A stretch of DNA of 60,493 nt from Azospirillum sp. TSO22-1 (GCF_003116015.1 NZ_LGQZ01000023.1:1-60493); one strand, 5' to 3'. Positions 1 to 8,882 are shown, numbered from the stretch's first letter. Numbers and translations are program-made. The notes: generated by a model from the sequence alone, not told the origin.

Positions 1-126
1 GGCGTGGAGCCGGTGCCGTAGGCAACGAGCGCCGAAGGCGATCGTAGGCGGAGCGCGGTCGCCCGACTTGCGGGCGACCGGTGGTTGGGTGGGGGCAACG
101 GCTTCGAGGGAACAACTGGCCCCCTC
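1..126. repeat. Intergenic repeat-like stretch at window start
   Basis: No gene is supported here. An 8-bp perfect stem with a 7-base loop lies at 57-79. It is followed at 91-105 by the string GGTTGGGTGGGGGCA, which recurs at 3752-3766 inside the composite palindromic element behind mtgA. This looks like one member, or half of one, of the same intergenic repeat family. The first bases could be the 3' end of a gene lying to the left, which cannot be judged from the window. Confidence 0.5.
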
Positions 127-2922
127 CTAACCTCCCCCAGCGGGGCTGGGGGAGGGACCGGGGTCTTCTCCCAAAAACTCCCGCGTGATCGCCACCGCGT
201 CCTTCAGCCCGACGCGCTGCACCTCGACGCCCTCCGGGAACGCGCCGAACAGCCGCGACGGCATCATCGGGTCGAGCAGCACGAACACGCCGACGTCGTC
301 GGCCCGGCGCACCAGCCGGCCGAACGCCTGCTTCAGGCGCAGGCGCGTCAGCATGTCCTCGTAGCGGCGCCGGCCGAACGCCTCGCGGCGTGCCCGGTGC
401 AGGATGTCCGGCCGCGGCCAGGGCACGCGGTCGAAGACGATCAGGCGCAACGACCGCCCCGGCACGTCCACGCCGTCACGCACCGCGTCGGTGCCGAGCA
501 GGCAGGCGTGCTCCTCGCCGCGGAAGATGTCGATAAGCGTGGAGACGTCGAGCGGATCGACGTGCTGGGCGTAGAGCGGCAGGCCGGCACGGTCCAGCGG
601 CTCGGCCAGCTTCTCGTGCACCGCGCGCAGGCGGCTGATCGCAGTGAACAGCCCGAGGCCGCCGCCCTTGGCGGCCAGGAACAGCTCGCGGTAGGCCGCC
701 GCCACCTGCCCCAGATCGTCCTTGCGCACGTCGGTGACCACCAGCACGCGGGTCTGCGCCTTGTAGTCGAAGGGCGAGGGCACCTGCGCCCGCACCGCCG
801 GCCGCGGCAGGTGCAGCGCCCCGGTGCGCGCCTCCGCCGCCTCCCAGTCGAGCGCCGTGTCGCCGGTGCCGTCGGTCAGCGTCGCCGAGGTGACCACCAT
901 GCCGTGCGCCTGGGCGCTGACCGCCTCGACGAAGGGGATGGTCGGGTCCACCCAGTGGCGGTACAGGCCGACATCGACGTCGCGCCCCTCCTGCCGCTCC
1001 ACCGCGAACCAGTCGACGAACTGCGGCGGCGTCGCCTCCTTCAGCGAGGCCAGCATGGCCCGCCACGCCTCCACCGTCAGCGTGCCGCGGCGGTGCAGGC
1101 TCCTGGACATCGCGTCGATGCGCCGGCGCTGATCGGCGTCCAGCTCCGCGGCCTCGTCGTCCAGCCGGCTGGCGAGGCGCTGCGACAGCGCCTCCAGCGG
1201 CTTCGACAGCTCGCCCAGCGCGGCGCGCAGCTCGTCGGCGGCCTCCGTCAGGCCGTCCACCGGGTAGGCGGTGTCGGCCTCCAGGCTGTACGGCCCGGCG
1301 GCGCCGTCGGTGCGGGCGTAGACCTGCTGGCGGGCCAGCAGCAGGAAGCGCTCGGTCGGGCCGTTCGGGTTGTCGGCGGACAGCCGCGCCGCCCAGCCGT
1401 CGCCCGGCAGGCGGAACGCCGCCATCAGCACGGCGTCGAGCTGCTCCTGCGCCTTGTCGTCGCCGGCCACGAGGTCCTCCAGCCGGCGCTTCAGCCCGCG
1501 CGCCCGGCCGCGGCTCTCCTCGGCGCCGAGCAGCCAGCGGCGCAGCTCCTGCGCCTCGCGCCCGGTGAGATGGCCGGCGAAGGCATTGTCGGCGGCGTCG
1601 AAGACGTGGTGGCCCTCGTCGAAGACGTAGCGGGTCGGCAGGCCGATGTCGTCGCCGCCGCCCAGCGCCGCCTGCACCATCACCAGCGCGTGGTTGGCGA
1701 TCACCACGTCGGCGCGGCGCGCACGGCGCACGCTCTTTTCGATGAAGCACTTGGCGTAGTGGTCGCAGGCGGAATAGACGCACTCGCCGCGCCGGTCGGC
1801 CAGCGTCATGGTGCGCGCTCGCCCCAGCAGATCGACCAGCCAGCCCGGGAAGTCGCCGCCGTTGAGGTCGCCGTCGCGCGTCGCCGCCGCCCAGCGCGCC
1901 ATCAGCCCGACCGCCACCGCATTGTGAGGCTGCGTCGGCAGGCCGCGCACCGCGTCCTCCAGGTTCAGCAGGCACAGGTAGTTCTCGCGCCCCTTGCGCA
2001 CCACGACCTTGCGCGCCTTGGTGGCGGGGTCGTCGAACAGGCGGTCCAGCTCGCCGTCGATCTGGTGCTGGAGGTTGCGGGTGTAGGTGGAGATCCACAC
2101 CGTGCCGCGGTTCTTCTCCGCCCACACCGTGGACGGGGCGAGGTAGCCCAGCGTCTTGCCGACGCCGGTGCCGGCCTCGGCCAGCACGAGGTTCGGCGTG
2201 TCCGGCGCCGGGCGCGGCGCGAAGGCGCCGGACACCGCGCTGGCGTAGTCGGCCTGCTGCGGCCGCGGCTCGGCCACCTTGCCGGCGACCTGGGCGGAGA
2301 GCATCTCGGCCAGCCGGCGGCGCGCCTCCTCCGGCTCGACGGGATGATGGGCGGGCGGCGGCGGGGGTGCTTCCTGGTCGACCTCCTTCAGCCGGGTCCA
2401 GATGCGGAAGCCGTGCAGGGCGCGCCCGCGCTCCGGCCCGTTCGGCGCGCCCAGCGCACCCAGCACCATCGGTGCCCACGGCCAGCCGGCGCGGCCCATC
2501 TCCCAGGCGATGGCGACGGGGTCGGACGCCTCCGAGCGGGCCGGGGCGGCGATGATCTTCAGCAGCAGCCACGCGGCGCGCTGCAGCGCCACCGCTTCCG
2601 CCTCCAGCCCCTCGGGCCGGGGCAGCTGCAGCGCCTCGGCCAGCCCGCGCGGGGTGGGCACGCAGAAGGCGGCCGGCTTGACGAAGGCGAACAGCTCCAG
2701 CACGTCCAGCATCGGGAACGGATCGGCGCCCAGCCGCCGCGCCACCGTGCGGGCGTGGCAGACCACCGGCGTCTCGCGCCGCGCCCGCTTGGCGGCGGCG
2801 GCGGGGCTGAGGGTCTCCACCTCGCCGTCGGCACTCATCCACACGACCTGCCGCGCCCCGGCGACGATGACCGGCGCGGTGTCGAGCGACAGGGGATGGG
2901 AGGTCGGGTGGGACGTGTGCAT
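127..2922 (-). CDS. ATP-dependent DNA helicase, DinG/XPD-like (Fe-S superfamily 2)
   Basis: A 931-aa helicase of the DinG/Rad3/XPD group, expected to unwind DNA 5' to 3' using ATP and an iron-sulfur cluster. Visible motifs: Walker A AEAGTGVGKT near residue 250; one Cys near 316 (NYLC) and three more near 380-395 (GEC, SAC, AKC), forming the likely 4Fe-4S domain; the DEAH-box variant DEGH near 435; LLGTDAVRDGVDVPG and QAFGRLVRR near the C-terminus as the late helicase motifs. The ATG at 2922 (MHTSHPTSHPL) is preferred over an in-frame upstream start. The last residues (SPSPAGGG) are encoded by a palindromic repeat. It is divergent from mtgA. The family call is firm; the physiological role (repair, R-loop removal) is inferred. 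Confidence 0.92.
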   Translation of the reverse strand: MHTSHPTSHPLSLDTAPVIVAGARQVVWMSADGEVETLSPAAAAKRARRETPVVCHARTVARRLGADPFPMLDVLELFAFVKPAAFCVPTPRGLAEALQLPRPEGLEAEAVALQRAAWLLLKIIAAPARSEASDPVAIAWEMGRAGWPWAPMVLGALGAPNGPERGRALHGFRIWTRLKEVDQEAPPPPPAHHPVEPEEARRRLAEMLSAQVAGKVAEPRPQQADYASAVSGAFAPRPAPDTPNLVLAEAGTGVGKTLGYLAPSTVWAEKNRGTVWISTYTRNLQHQIDGELDRLFDDPATKARKVVVRKGRENYLCLLNLEDAVRGLPTQPHNAVAVGLMARWAAATRDGDLNGGDFPGWLVDLLGRARTMTLADRRGECVYSACDHYAKCFIEKSVRRARRADVVIANHALVMVQAALGGGDDIGLPTRYVFDEGHHVFDAADNAFAGHLTGREAQELRRWLLGAEESRGRARGLKRRLEDLVAGDDKAQEQLDAVLMAAFRLPGDGWAARLSADNPNGPTERFLLLARQQVYARTDGAAGPYSLEADTAYPVDGLTEAADELRAALGELSKPLEALSQRLASRLDDEAAELDADQRRRIDAMSRSLHRRGTLTVEAWRAMLASLKEATPPQFVDWFAVERQEGRDVDVGLYRHWVDPTIPFVEAVSAQAHGMVVTSATLTDGTGDTALDWEAAEARTGALHLPRPAVRAQVPSPFDYKAQTRVLVVTDVRKDDLGQVAAAYRELFLAAKGGGLGLFTAISRLRAVHEKLAEPLDRAGLPLYAQHVDPLDVSTLIDIFRGEEHACLLGTDAVRDGVDVPGRSLRLIVFDRVPWPRPDILHRARREAFGRRRYEDMLTRLRLKQAFGRLVRRADDVGVFVLLDPMMPSRLFGAFPEGVEVQRVGLKDAVAITREFLGEDPGPSPSPAGGG
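131..155. repeat. Palindrome at helicase 3' end
   Basis: Perfect inverted repeat with 11-bp arms (131-141 and 145-155) and a 3-base loop, of the CCTCCCCC...GGGGGAGG type also found at 3726, 3819, 46729 and 54656. It lies inside the last codons of the minus-strand helicase gene, just before its TAG stop at 127-129, so it probably also serves as the transcript's terminal hairpin. There is no T-run. Confidence 0.7.
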
Positions 2923-3040
2923 GCGGCGTGCAGTATAAGGGGCCGGCAGCGCCGGTACGAGCACCCGCGTTGCGCCTTCTTATAGGTATTTTTTCGGCCG
3001 ACACGATGGAATTCGCGGTCCCTACCCCGTTCGGACGGTC

Positions 3041-3712
3041 TTGGTGCGCCGGCTGATCCGCGTCCTGGTCGCGCTGGCGCTGGGTCTGGCGGCGCTGAGC
3101 GTCGGCTGGGTGCTGCTGTACCGGGTGGCGCCGGTACCGGCGACGCCGCTGATGCTGATCCGCGCCGCCGACGGGTCGGCGATGCGGCACGACTGGGTGC
3201 CGCTGGCGCGCATCGCGCCGGTGCTGGCGCGGGCGGTGATCGCGTCCGAGGACACCAAGTTCTGCGGCCACGGCGGCTTCGACTGGGCAGCCATCGAGGA
3301 CGCGTTCGAGGACAACGAGGAAGGCCGCCGCCTCAAGGGCGGCTCGACGATCAGCCAGCAGACCGCGAAGAACGCCTTCCTCTGGCCCGACCGCACCTGG
3401 ACCCGCAAGGGGCTGGAGACCGGCTTCACCCTGCTGATCGAGGCGCTGTGGCCGAAGCGCCGGATCATGGAGGTCTATCTCAACATCGTCGAGTGGGCCG
3501 ATGGCGTGTACGGCGCCGAGGCCGCCGCGCGGCACCACTTCGGCAAGCCGACCTCGTCCTTGACGCGCCGGGAGGCCGCGGTGCTGGCGGTGCTGCTGCC
3601 CAGCCCGCGCAACTGGACGCCCGCCACGCCCTACGTGCAGCGGCGGGCGGGAGTCATCGAGCGGCGGATGGCGGTGGTGGAACGGGAACGTCTGGACGAC
3701 TGCGTGCGGTAA
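3041..3712 (+). CDS. mtgA: Monofunctional peptidoglycan transglycosylase MtgA
   Basis: A 223-aa glycosyltransferase family 51 protein that polymerises lipid II into glycan strands at the periplasmic face of the inner membrane. It has an N-terminal membrane anchor (about residues 8-28), the catalytic motif [14 protein letters not shown] with Glu70, [12 protein letters not shown] at 100-111, and [10 protein letters not shown] at 139-148 with the second conserved Glu. Length fits MtgA rather than a bifunctional PBP. The reading frame has no ATG near the start: it begins at TTG 3041 or, equally likely, GTG 3044, with a weak ribosome-binding site. It is divergent from the DinG-like helicase gene across about 118 bp and is followed by a composite palindromic element. 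Confidence 0.93.
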   Translation: MVRRLIRVLVALALGLAALSVGWVLLYRVAPVPATPLMLIRAADGSAMRHDWVPLARIAPVLARAVIASEDTKFCGHGGFDWAAIEDAFEDNEEGRRLKGGSTISQQTAKNAFLWPDRTWTRKGLETGFTLLIEALWPKRRIMEVYLNIVEWADGVYGAEAAARHHFGKPTSSLTRREAAVLAVLLPSPRNWTPATPYVQRRAGVIERRMAVVERERLDDCVR

Positions 3713-3725
3713 AGGGCGAACGGTG

Positions 3726-3845
3726 CCCTCCCCCTGCTCCGCAGGGGGAGGGTTGGGTGGGGGCAGCGGCTCCACGGGAAAGCCGTAGCCCCCACCCTCC
3801 CCGCTTCGCGGGTCCCCTCCCTCCCCCTGCGAAGCAGGGGGAGGG
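3726..3845. repeat. Composite palindromic element (three nested hairpins)
   Basis: Between the convergent mtgA and beta-helix genes lie three successive stem-loops. The first has 12-bp perfect arms, 3726-3737 and 3741-3752, with a 3-base loop. The second has 17-bp arms, 3755-3771 and 3781-3797, with one mismatch. The third has 12-bp perfect arms, 3819-3830 and 3834-3845, and its arms are identical in sequence to those of the first. This is a BIME/REP-like arrangement. It probably ends transcription from both sides. Confidence 0.75.
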
Positions 3846-3858
3846 CCTCACAAGCCGC

Positions 3859-5673
3859 TCACCAGAAGTGCGTCAGCTCCGCCCCCGCGGCGAAGCCGCC
3901 GGCCCCTGCCGCGGCCCAGTCCGCGTCGTGGGTGCCGTCGCCGGCCGCCGTCACCACCACGTGGTCGGCGACCACGTCGGCCGCACCCTTGGCCGGCGCG
4001 TTGTGCACGGTGTTGTGGTCCAGCGTCAGCGTGCCGGCGGTCAGCAGGGTCGCGTAGTGGTCCATCGGCTGCGCGCCCTCGATGACGTTGCCGGTGACCA
4101 CGTTGTCGGCCGGCCGGCCGAGGTCGCCGGCCTTCGGCACCCACTCGACGCGGATGAAGGAGTCGCTTGGGTTGTCGATCACCCCGGCGTTGTTGGTCAC
4201 CGCGTTGTCGTGGCCGCCGTGCACGTAGATGTTGGCCCACGAGGTGCCGGTCACCCGGTTGCCGTCCACCGTCACGCCGCTGGTCAGGTCGTCCAGCGAG
4301 ATGCCCCAGCCCTTGTGGTCGGTCAGCCACTCGCCGGAACCGCGCGCGGTGGCCAGCCCGCCGCTGTCCTCCACCACGTTGCCGCGGATCACCGAATGGG
4401 TGTCGTGCCCGGAGCGTCCCAGCATCTCGATGCCGCCGCCGTCGGCGGTCTCCTGTCCGGCGTGGCGGACGCGGTTGCCTTCCACGAGGTTGTCCTCGTT
4501 CAGCTGGCCGTCGCCCCACTCCTTCAGCGAGATGCCGTAGCGGGCGGTGTCGCTGATGTCGTTGTGGCTGATGGTGAGGTGGCTGCTGCCCACCGAGGTA
4601 ATGCCGCCGCCACCCTTCACCAGGGTGCCAACGTGCTCGATCACGTTGGCGTAGACGCGGTTGCCGTCGGAGGCCTGCTCCAGGGTGATGCCGCTGTCGG
4701 CGAGGTCGTGCAGCGTGTTGCCGGCGATGCGGTTGCCGGTCGAGGCGTACGCCGCCACGCCGGTGCCGACGTTGCTGAACGTGTTGCCGCCCAGCTCGTT
4801 GCTGTGCCCGCCCGACAGCACCACCGCGGCGCCGTCCCAGCGGCCGTCGGTGAAGGTCAGCCCGCTCAGCGTCACGTCGTGGGTCTTGTTCAGCGTCACC
4901 AGCGTGCCCAGGCGCGGCACCACCACGCCCTGTTCCTCGAAGTGCGCCGCATCCTGCGGCTTGAGCACCAGACGGTGGTCGGACTCGCGCCAGGCGAAAT
5001 CCCCCGCATCGCGGATCAGCGCCGGGTCGTTGAGCAGCCGGTAGGTGCCGCCGGCGCGCAGGTCGTACTGCGACTCCTGCCCCAGCGCGATGGTGTGGGC
5101 GCCGCGGTCGATGGCGGTGACGTCGGCGATGCGGTCGGACAGGCGCTCGTAGTCCAGCGCCTGCACCTTCAGGCCGTCGTGCGCGACGATGCCCTCCGGC
5201 ACCGTGCCGCGGGCGGTGAAGACACCCTTGGCGGCGCCCCCCGGCGCGTCGCCGATCACCTGCCAGCCGGAGGTGGCGGGATTGGCCGGATCGCGCACGC
5301 CGGTCTGCGCCACGTGCTGGCGCACGCCGCCGACGGTCAGGTCGAGGTCGCTGCGCTGGGCGAGTTCGGCGGAGTACAGGCCGTTGCCCTCGTCGCGGAA
5401 GCCGTGCACCACCTCGCCGCCGCTGATCACCGGCTTTTCGCCCTGATAGGCGGTGAAGGTGTGGCCGGCGTCGCGGGCGTCCAGCTCCAGCGTCTGCGTC
5501 AAATGGTAGGTGCCGCCGCGGACGTAGGTGGTGTCCGCCTCCCCGGCGCGCATGGCGTCACGCGCCGCGGCAAGGCTGGCGAGCGGCCCGTCCGTCCCCT
5601 CGGCGTTGGGCGCGGCCAGCTTGCCCGACCACGTGTCCTTGCCTTGGGTCGAAACGTAAAGGGCGGTCGTCAT
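3859..5673 (-). CDS. Right-handed parallel beta-helix repeat protein
   Basis: A 604-aa protein whose N-terminus (ALYVSTQGKDTWSG, then YVRGGTYHLTQTLEL and EKPVISGG) is typical of right-handed beta-helix carbohydrate-active proteins, including GH141-like enzymes and C5-epimerase relatives. The middle is a ladder of short N/G/V-rich turns such as NVVTGNVIEG and NRIAGNTLHD, as expected for stacked beta-helix coils. No N-terminal signal peptide is visible although such proteins often act outside the cell; the hydrophobic C-terminus (GGFAAGAELTHFW) may carry an export signal, which is speculation. Substrate cannot be named. It stands alone, convergent with mtgA. Fold call is confident, function is not. 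Confidence 0.8.
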   Translation of the reverse strand: MTTALYVSTQGKDTWSGKLAAPNAEGTDGPLASLAAARDAMRAGEADTTYVRGGTYHLTQTLELDARDAGHTFTAYQGEKPVISGGEVVHGFRDEGNGLYSAELAQRSDLDLTVGGVRQHVAQTGVRDPANPATSGWQVIGDAPGGAAKGVFTARGTVPEGIVAHDGLKVQALDYERLSDRIADVTAIDRGAHTIALGQESQYDLRAGGTYRLLNDPALIRDAGDFAWRESDHRLVLKPQDAAHFEEQGVVVPRLGTLVTLNKTHDVTLSGLTFTDGRWDGAAVVLSGGHSNELGGNTFSNVGTGVAAYASTGNRIAGNTLHDLADSGITLEQASDGNRVYANVIEHVGTLVKGGGGITSVGSSHLTISHNDISDTARYGISLKEWGDGQLNEDNLVEGNRVRHAGQETADGGGIEMLGRSGHDTHSVIRGNVVEDSGGLATARGSGEWLTDHKGWGISLDDLTSGVTVDGNRVTGTSWANIYVHGGHDNAVTNNAGVIDNPSDSFIRVEWVPKAGDLGRPADNVVTGNVIEGAQPMDHYATLLTAGTLTLDHNTVHNAPAKGAADVVADHVVVTAAGDGTHDADWAAAGAGGFAAGAELTHFW

Positions 5674-5793
5674 GGATCGCTTGCCTCCGTGCTGTGTGCC
5701 CGGGGAGGAAGCGCCCGTTATGGTTAACGTAAACTTACCTCACACTCTTGCCACGCTTATCGCGAATTTTAGGGAAATCGGGAACGCCGGCCG

Positions 5794-5979
5794 TCATTCC
5801 CCGCCGTCGCCACCGTCGCCATCACCACAGTCGCCGCCGTCCGGACCACCCTCCGGCCCGCCGATCGGGGGAACCGCCACCCCGGCGTCGGCCGTGCCCT
5901 CGGGCTCGCCCGTCCGACGTCGCTTGGACAGCAGGATCATCACCGCGCCGACGATCACCCCCAGGACGATCCAGCCCAT
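5794..5979 (-). CDS. Small single-pass membrane protein, Gly/Asp-rich tail
   Basis: A 61-aa protein: one N-terminal membrane segment (GWIVLGVIVGAVMILL), then a basic RRR stop-transfer patch and a long acidic, glycine-rich tail (GGPEGGPDGGDCGDGDGG). The ATG at 5979 lies 2 bp after the SMR exporter's stop codon, so the two are surely co-transcribed. The first residues, MGWIVLGVIVG, resemble those of the exporter (MGWVYLSVAIG), but only one membrane helix is present. I do not recognise a family. A translated longer upstream form exists in this frame but would overlap the exporter gene. Confidence 0.65.
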   Translation of the reverse strand: MGWIVLGVIVGAVMILLSKRRRTGEPEGTADAGVAVPPIGGPEGGPDGGDCGDGDGGDGGE

Positions 5980-5981
5980 GC

Positions 5982-6305
5982 TCACGCCCCCGGTCCGGCG
6001 AGCCGCAGGCTGACCACCCCGGCGACGATCAGCGCGAGGCCCAGCAGCTTCATCGTCCCGACGCCCTCGCCGAACACCAGGATGCCGATGGCGGCGATGG
6101 CCATGGTGCCGACCGCCGACCACACCGCGTAGGCCACCCCCACCTCCAGGCTACGCAGAGCCCAGGCCAGCAGCGTGAACGACACGCTGTAGCACAGCAC
6201 CACGGCCAGCGCCGGCCACAGCCGCGTCATCCCGTCCGACAGCTTCATGGCGGTGGTGCCGGCGATCTCGAAGCCGATGGCGACCGACAGATAGACCCAA
6301 CCCAT
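5982..6305 (-). CDS. Small multidrug resistance (SMR/EmrE-QacE type) transporter
   Basis: A 107-aa four-helix inner-membrane protein. It begins MGWVYLSVAIGFEIAGTTAM, with the membrane-embedded Glu13 equivalent to EmrE Glu14 that binds protons and cationic substrates. The segments TRLWPALAVVLCY and GVAYAVWSAVG are SMR signatures. SMR proteins work as dimers exporting quaternary ammonium or guanidinium compounds; which subtype (EmrE-like or Gdx/SugE-like) cannot be fixed from sequence alone, although AVWSAVG favours the drug-exporter branch. The ATG at 6305 is chosen because the family starts at this point. Downstream is a tiny membrane protein 2 bp away; upstream and divergent is lysK. Confidence 0.9.
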   Translation of the reverse strand: MGWVYLSVAIGFEIAGTTAMKLSDGMTRLWPALAVVLCYSVSFTLLAWALRSLEVGVAYAVWSAVGTMAIAAIGILVFGEGVGTMKLLGLALIVAGVVSLRLAGPGA

Positions 6306-6357
6306 GGAGGTGCTTCCCCGGCTGCGGCGATGCCGAGAGGGTGGCAAGGCTCGGCCG

Positions 6358-6386
6358 TTGACGCAACCCCGCTTCCGCCCTAGGGT
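6358..6386 (+). promoter_or_regulatory. Sigma-70-like promoter for lysK
   Basis: TTGACG at 6358-6363 and TAGGGT at 6381-6386 are separated by 17 bases, about 40 bp ahead of the lysK start codon. Match and spacing are good for a housekeeping promoter; this is prediction only. Confidence 0.5.
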
Positions 6387-6428
6387 CCGCCTTCCCCTTT
6401 ACGGAAGTGTGGCGAAGGAACTCGGGCT

Positions 6429-7994
6429 ATGACGGGCGAGCGGGAACTGGCGTTGCAGGCGAAGGCGTGGCCGTTCGAGGAAGCGCGCAAGCTGGTGGCG
6501 CGCTTCGCCAAAGCGCCGCCCGCCAAGGGCTACGTCCTGTTCGAGACCGGCTACGGCCCGTCGGGCCTGCCGCACATCGGCACCTTCGGCGAGGTGGCGC
6601 GCACCACCATGGTGCGCCAGGCGTTCCAGCGCATGTCGGACCTGCCGACCAAGCTGTTCGCCTTCTCCGACGACATGGACGGCCTGCGCAAGGTGCCCGA
6701 CAACATCCCCAACAAGGAGATGGTGGCCCAGCACCTCGGCAAGCCGCTGACCCAGGTGCCCGACCCGTTCGGCACGCACGACAGCTTCGGCGCGCACAAC
6801 AACGCGCGGCTGCGCGCCTTCCTCGACCAGTTCGGCTTCGACTACGACTTCCAGTCCTCCACGGAATGGTACAAGTCCGGCCGCTTCGACGACGCGCTGC
6901 TGAAGGTCCTGGCCAACTACGACGAGATCATGGCGGTGATGCTGCCGACGCTCGGCGAGGAGCGGCAGCAGACCTACAGCCCGTTCCTTCCCGTCTCGCC
7001 GTCCACCGGCCGCGTCCTGCAGGTCCCGGTGCTGGAGCGCGACGTGGACGCCGGCACCATCGTCTTCGAGGACGAGGACGGGAAGAAGGTCGAGGTCCCG
7101 GTCACCGGCGGCCACGTCAAGCTGCAGTGGAAGCCCGACTGGGGCATGCGCTGGTACGCGCTGGGCGTGGATTACGAGATGGCCGGCAAGGACCTGATCC
7201 CCTCGGTCGAGCTGGCCGGCAAGATCGCGAAGATCCTCGGCGGCACGCCGCCGGAGGGCTTCAACTATGAACTCTTCCTGGACGACCGGGGGCAGAAGAT
7301 CTCCAAGTCCAAGGGCAACGGCCTGACCATCGAGGAGTGGCTGACCTACGCCCCGCCGGAGAGCCTGTCGCTCTACATGTTCCAGAAGCCGAAGACGGCC
7401 AAGCGCCTGTACTTCGACGTCATCCCGCGCGCGGTGGACGAGTACGTCGCCTTCGCCGCCAAGCTGCCGCAGGAGGACCCGGCGAAGCAGCTGGAGAACC
7501 CGGCCTGGCACATCCACGACGGCAAGCCGCCGGCGGTCCGCTCCGACCTCAGCTTCGGCCTGTTGCTGAACCTGGCCGGCGTCGCCAACGCCGAGACCAA
7601 GGACGTGATGTGGGGCTTCATCAGCCGCTACGCCCCCGGCGTGTCGGCGGAGAGCAACCCGCTGCTCGACCGCATGGCCGGCTACGCGGTGCGCTACTAC
7701 CAGGACTTCGTGAAGCCGACCAAGCAGTACCGCGCCCCCACCGACGCCGAGCGCGTGGCGCTGGATGACCTGCTGAACCGCCTGACCATCCTGGCCGCCG
7801 ACGCCAAGGCCGAGACCATCCAGAACGAGGTGTTCGAGGTGGGCAAGGCGCACGGCTTCACCGAGCTGCGCGCGTGGTTCCAGGCGCTCTACGAGGTGCT
7901 GCTGGGCCAGACCACGGGGCCGCGCATGGGCTCGTTCATCGAGCTGTACGGCATCGAGGAGACCAAGGCGCTGATCCGCGGGAAGCTGGGCTGA
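6429..7994 (+). CDS. lysK: Lysyl-tRNA synthetase, class I
   Basis: A 521-aa class I LysRS that charges tRNA-Lys with lysine in the cytoplasm. The Rossmann-fold HIGH motif appears as [13 protein letters not shown] (HIGT at about 49-52), and the KMSKS motif as KISKSKGN near residue 290. The class I enzyme is typical of archaea and of many alphaproteobacteria, which use it in place of the class II LysS. The ATG at 6429 is at the usual family start. A sigma-70-like promoter lies upstream and a strong terminator follows at 8131. Confidence 0.96.
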   Translation: MTGERELALQAKAWPFEEARKLVARFAKAPPAKGYVLFETGYGPSGLPHIGTFGEVARTTMVRQAFQRMSDLPTKLFAFSDDMDGLRKVPDNIPNKEMVAQHLGKPLTQVPDPFGTHDSFGAHNNARLRAFLDQFGFDYDFQSSTEWYKSGRFDDALLKVLANYDEIMAVMLPTLGEERQQTYSPFLPVSPSTGRVLQVPVLERDVDAGTIVFEDEDGKKVEVPVTGGHVKLQWKPDWGMRWYALGVDYEMAGKDLIPSVELAGKIAKILGGTPPEGFNYELFLDDRGQKISKSKGNGLTIEEWLTYAPPESLSLYMFQKPKTAKRLYFDVIPRAVDEYVAFAAKLPQEDPAKQLENPAWHIHDGKPPAVRSDLSFGLLLNLAGVANAETKDVMWGFISRYAPGVSAESNPLLDRMAGYAVRYYQDFVKPTKQYRAPTDAERVALDDLLNRLTILAADAKAETIQNEVFEVGKAHGFTELRAWFQALYEVLLGQTTGPRMGSFIELYGIEETKALIRGKLG

Positions 7995-8069
7995 CGGAAC
8001 ACACCTTGGGCGGAGCCATGCGCGTTGTGCAGCGCACACATACGCACTTGGTACTACCACTTTGCGGCA

Positions 8070-8109
8070 TACCCGGGTAGGTTCCGCACGACTACGGCAC
8101 TCGTGCCGT
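8070..8109. promoter_or_regulatory. Two short palindromes behind lysK
   Basis: TACCCGGGTA (8070-8079) is a perfect 10-bp palindrome, and 8094-8109 is a 7-bp stem around a 2-base centre. They lie between the lysK stop and its terminator. They may be operator sites or folded 3' UTR; nothing identifies a binding protein. Confidence 0.3.
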
Positions 8110-8130
8110 GCGTTTCCTCCCTAGACTTCG

Positions 8131-8160
8131 GGCCGCCGTCGCTTGACGGCGGCCTTTTTT
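8131..8160 (+). terminator. Rho-independent terminator downstream of lysK
   Basis: GGCCGCCGTC pairs with GACGGCGGCC across a GCTT loop and is followed by TTTTTT. It is a textbook intrinsic terminator for rightward transcripts, 136 bp past the lysK stop and before the DUF2867 gene. Confidence 0.85.
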
Positions 8161-8237
8161 CTTGGGCGCGAGGCGCTTGACAGCGCGAGCGCGGCTGCCG
8201 ACCGTGGGCGGAGATCCATTCCACGGAGAGTGTTCCG

Positions 8238-8765
8238 ATGCCCCGCGTCGAACCTTCGGAGATCCCGGCACACGCCGCCATCCGCCGGCACCTCGCGGGA
8301 GCCGACTTCCACGACGCCTACCGCTTCCCCGTGTCCGATCCCGGCCTGTCGGCGCTGGACATCTTCCGGTGCACCATGAACCGCCCCCCGGCCTGGATCG
8401 ACCGGTTGATGTGGCTGCGGAACAAGCTGGTCCGTCTGGCGGGCCTGAAGGACCTCGGCGCGCTGGCGGCCGTCACCCCGGAGAAGGCCGCGGCCGACTA
8501 CCGGCCCGGCGACCGGCTGGGCATCTTCACGGTTCAGGACATCACCGAGCCCGAGATCATCGTGGGCGACCAGGACAGGCATCTCGACGTCTGGCTGTCG
8601 GTCTGCAAGCTTCCCGACGACGGCACCGGCCAGTGGGCGGTCATCACCACCGTGGTTCGGACGAAGAACGCTCTGGGCCGGTTCTACATGCTCGTGGTCA
8701 AGCCTTTCCACCGGGCCATCGCGCCCGCCATGCTGAAGGCGTACGTATCCCGCACCGCCGGCTGA
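8238..8765 (+). CDS. DUF2867 domain protein
   Basis: A 175-aa cytoplasmic protein without membrane segments or signal peptide. It follows the DUF2867 pattern: an N-terminal FHDAYRFPV segment, MNRPPAWIDRLMWLRN, GDRLGIFTVQDITEPEIIVGDQDRHLDVW, and a C-terminal VVKPFHRAIAPAML. DUF2867 domains have a START/SRPBCC-like look and occur alone or behind NAD(P)-binding epimerase domains; no biochemical role is established for the stand-alone form. The gene sits between the lysK terminator and an inverted repeat that precedes the next gene, so it is probably monocistronic. Confidence 0.85.
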   Translation: MPRVEPSEIPAHAAIRRHLAGADFHDAYRFPVSDPGLSALDIFRCTMNRPPAWIDRLMWLRNKLVRLAGLKDLGALAAVTPEKAAADYRPGDRLGIFTVQDITEPEIIVGDQDRHLDVWLSVCKLPDDGTGQWAVITTVVRTKNALGRFYMLVVKPFHRAIAPAMLKAYVSRTAG

Positions 8766-8844
8766 CTTTGGCCGGCTGATTTTTGGGCCGCGTTTCGGAT
8801 CGCGAGTGACCGCCGTCACAGCCACGCCTCCGTCAATTGATAAA

Positions 8845-8872
8845 ATGCGAGATAAATCCAATCATCTCGCAT
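8845..8872. promoter_or_regulatory. 9-bp inverted repeat before the 8883 start codon
   Basis: ATGCGAGAT (8845-8853) and ATCTCGCAT (8864-8872) are perfect inverted copies around a 10-base spacer, ending 10 bases before the ATG at 8883. It could be an operator or a leader hairpin affecting translation; no ordinary Shine-Dalgarno is evident in the short gap that follows. Confidence 0.55.
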
Positions 8873-8882
8873 CCCGACGGCC

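Noticed and set aside
85..2985. 966-aa plus-strand ORF over the helicase gene
   Set aside because: Shadow of the minus-strand DinG-like gene. Its translation is Arg/Ala/His-rich without domains, while the opposite strand shows all helicase motifs.
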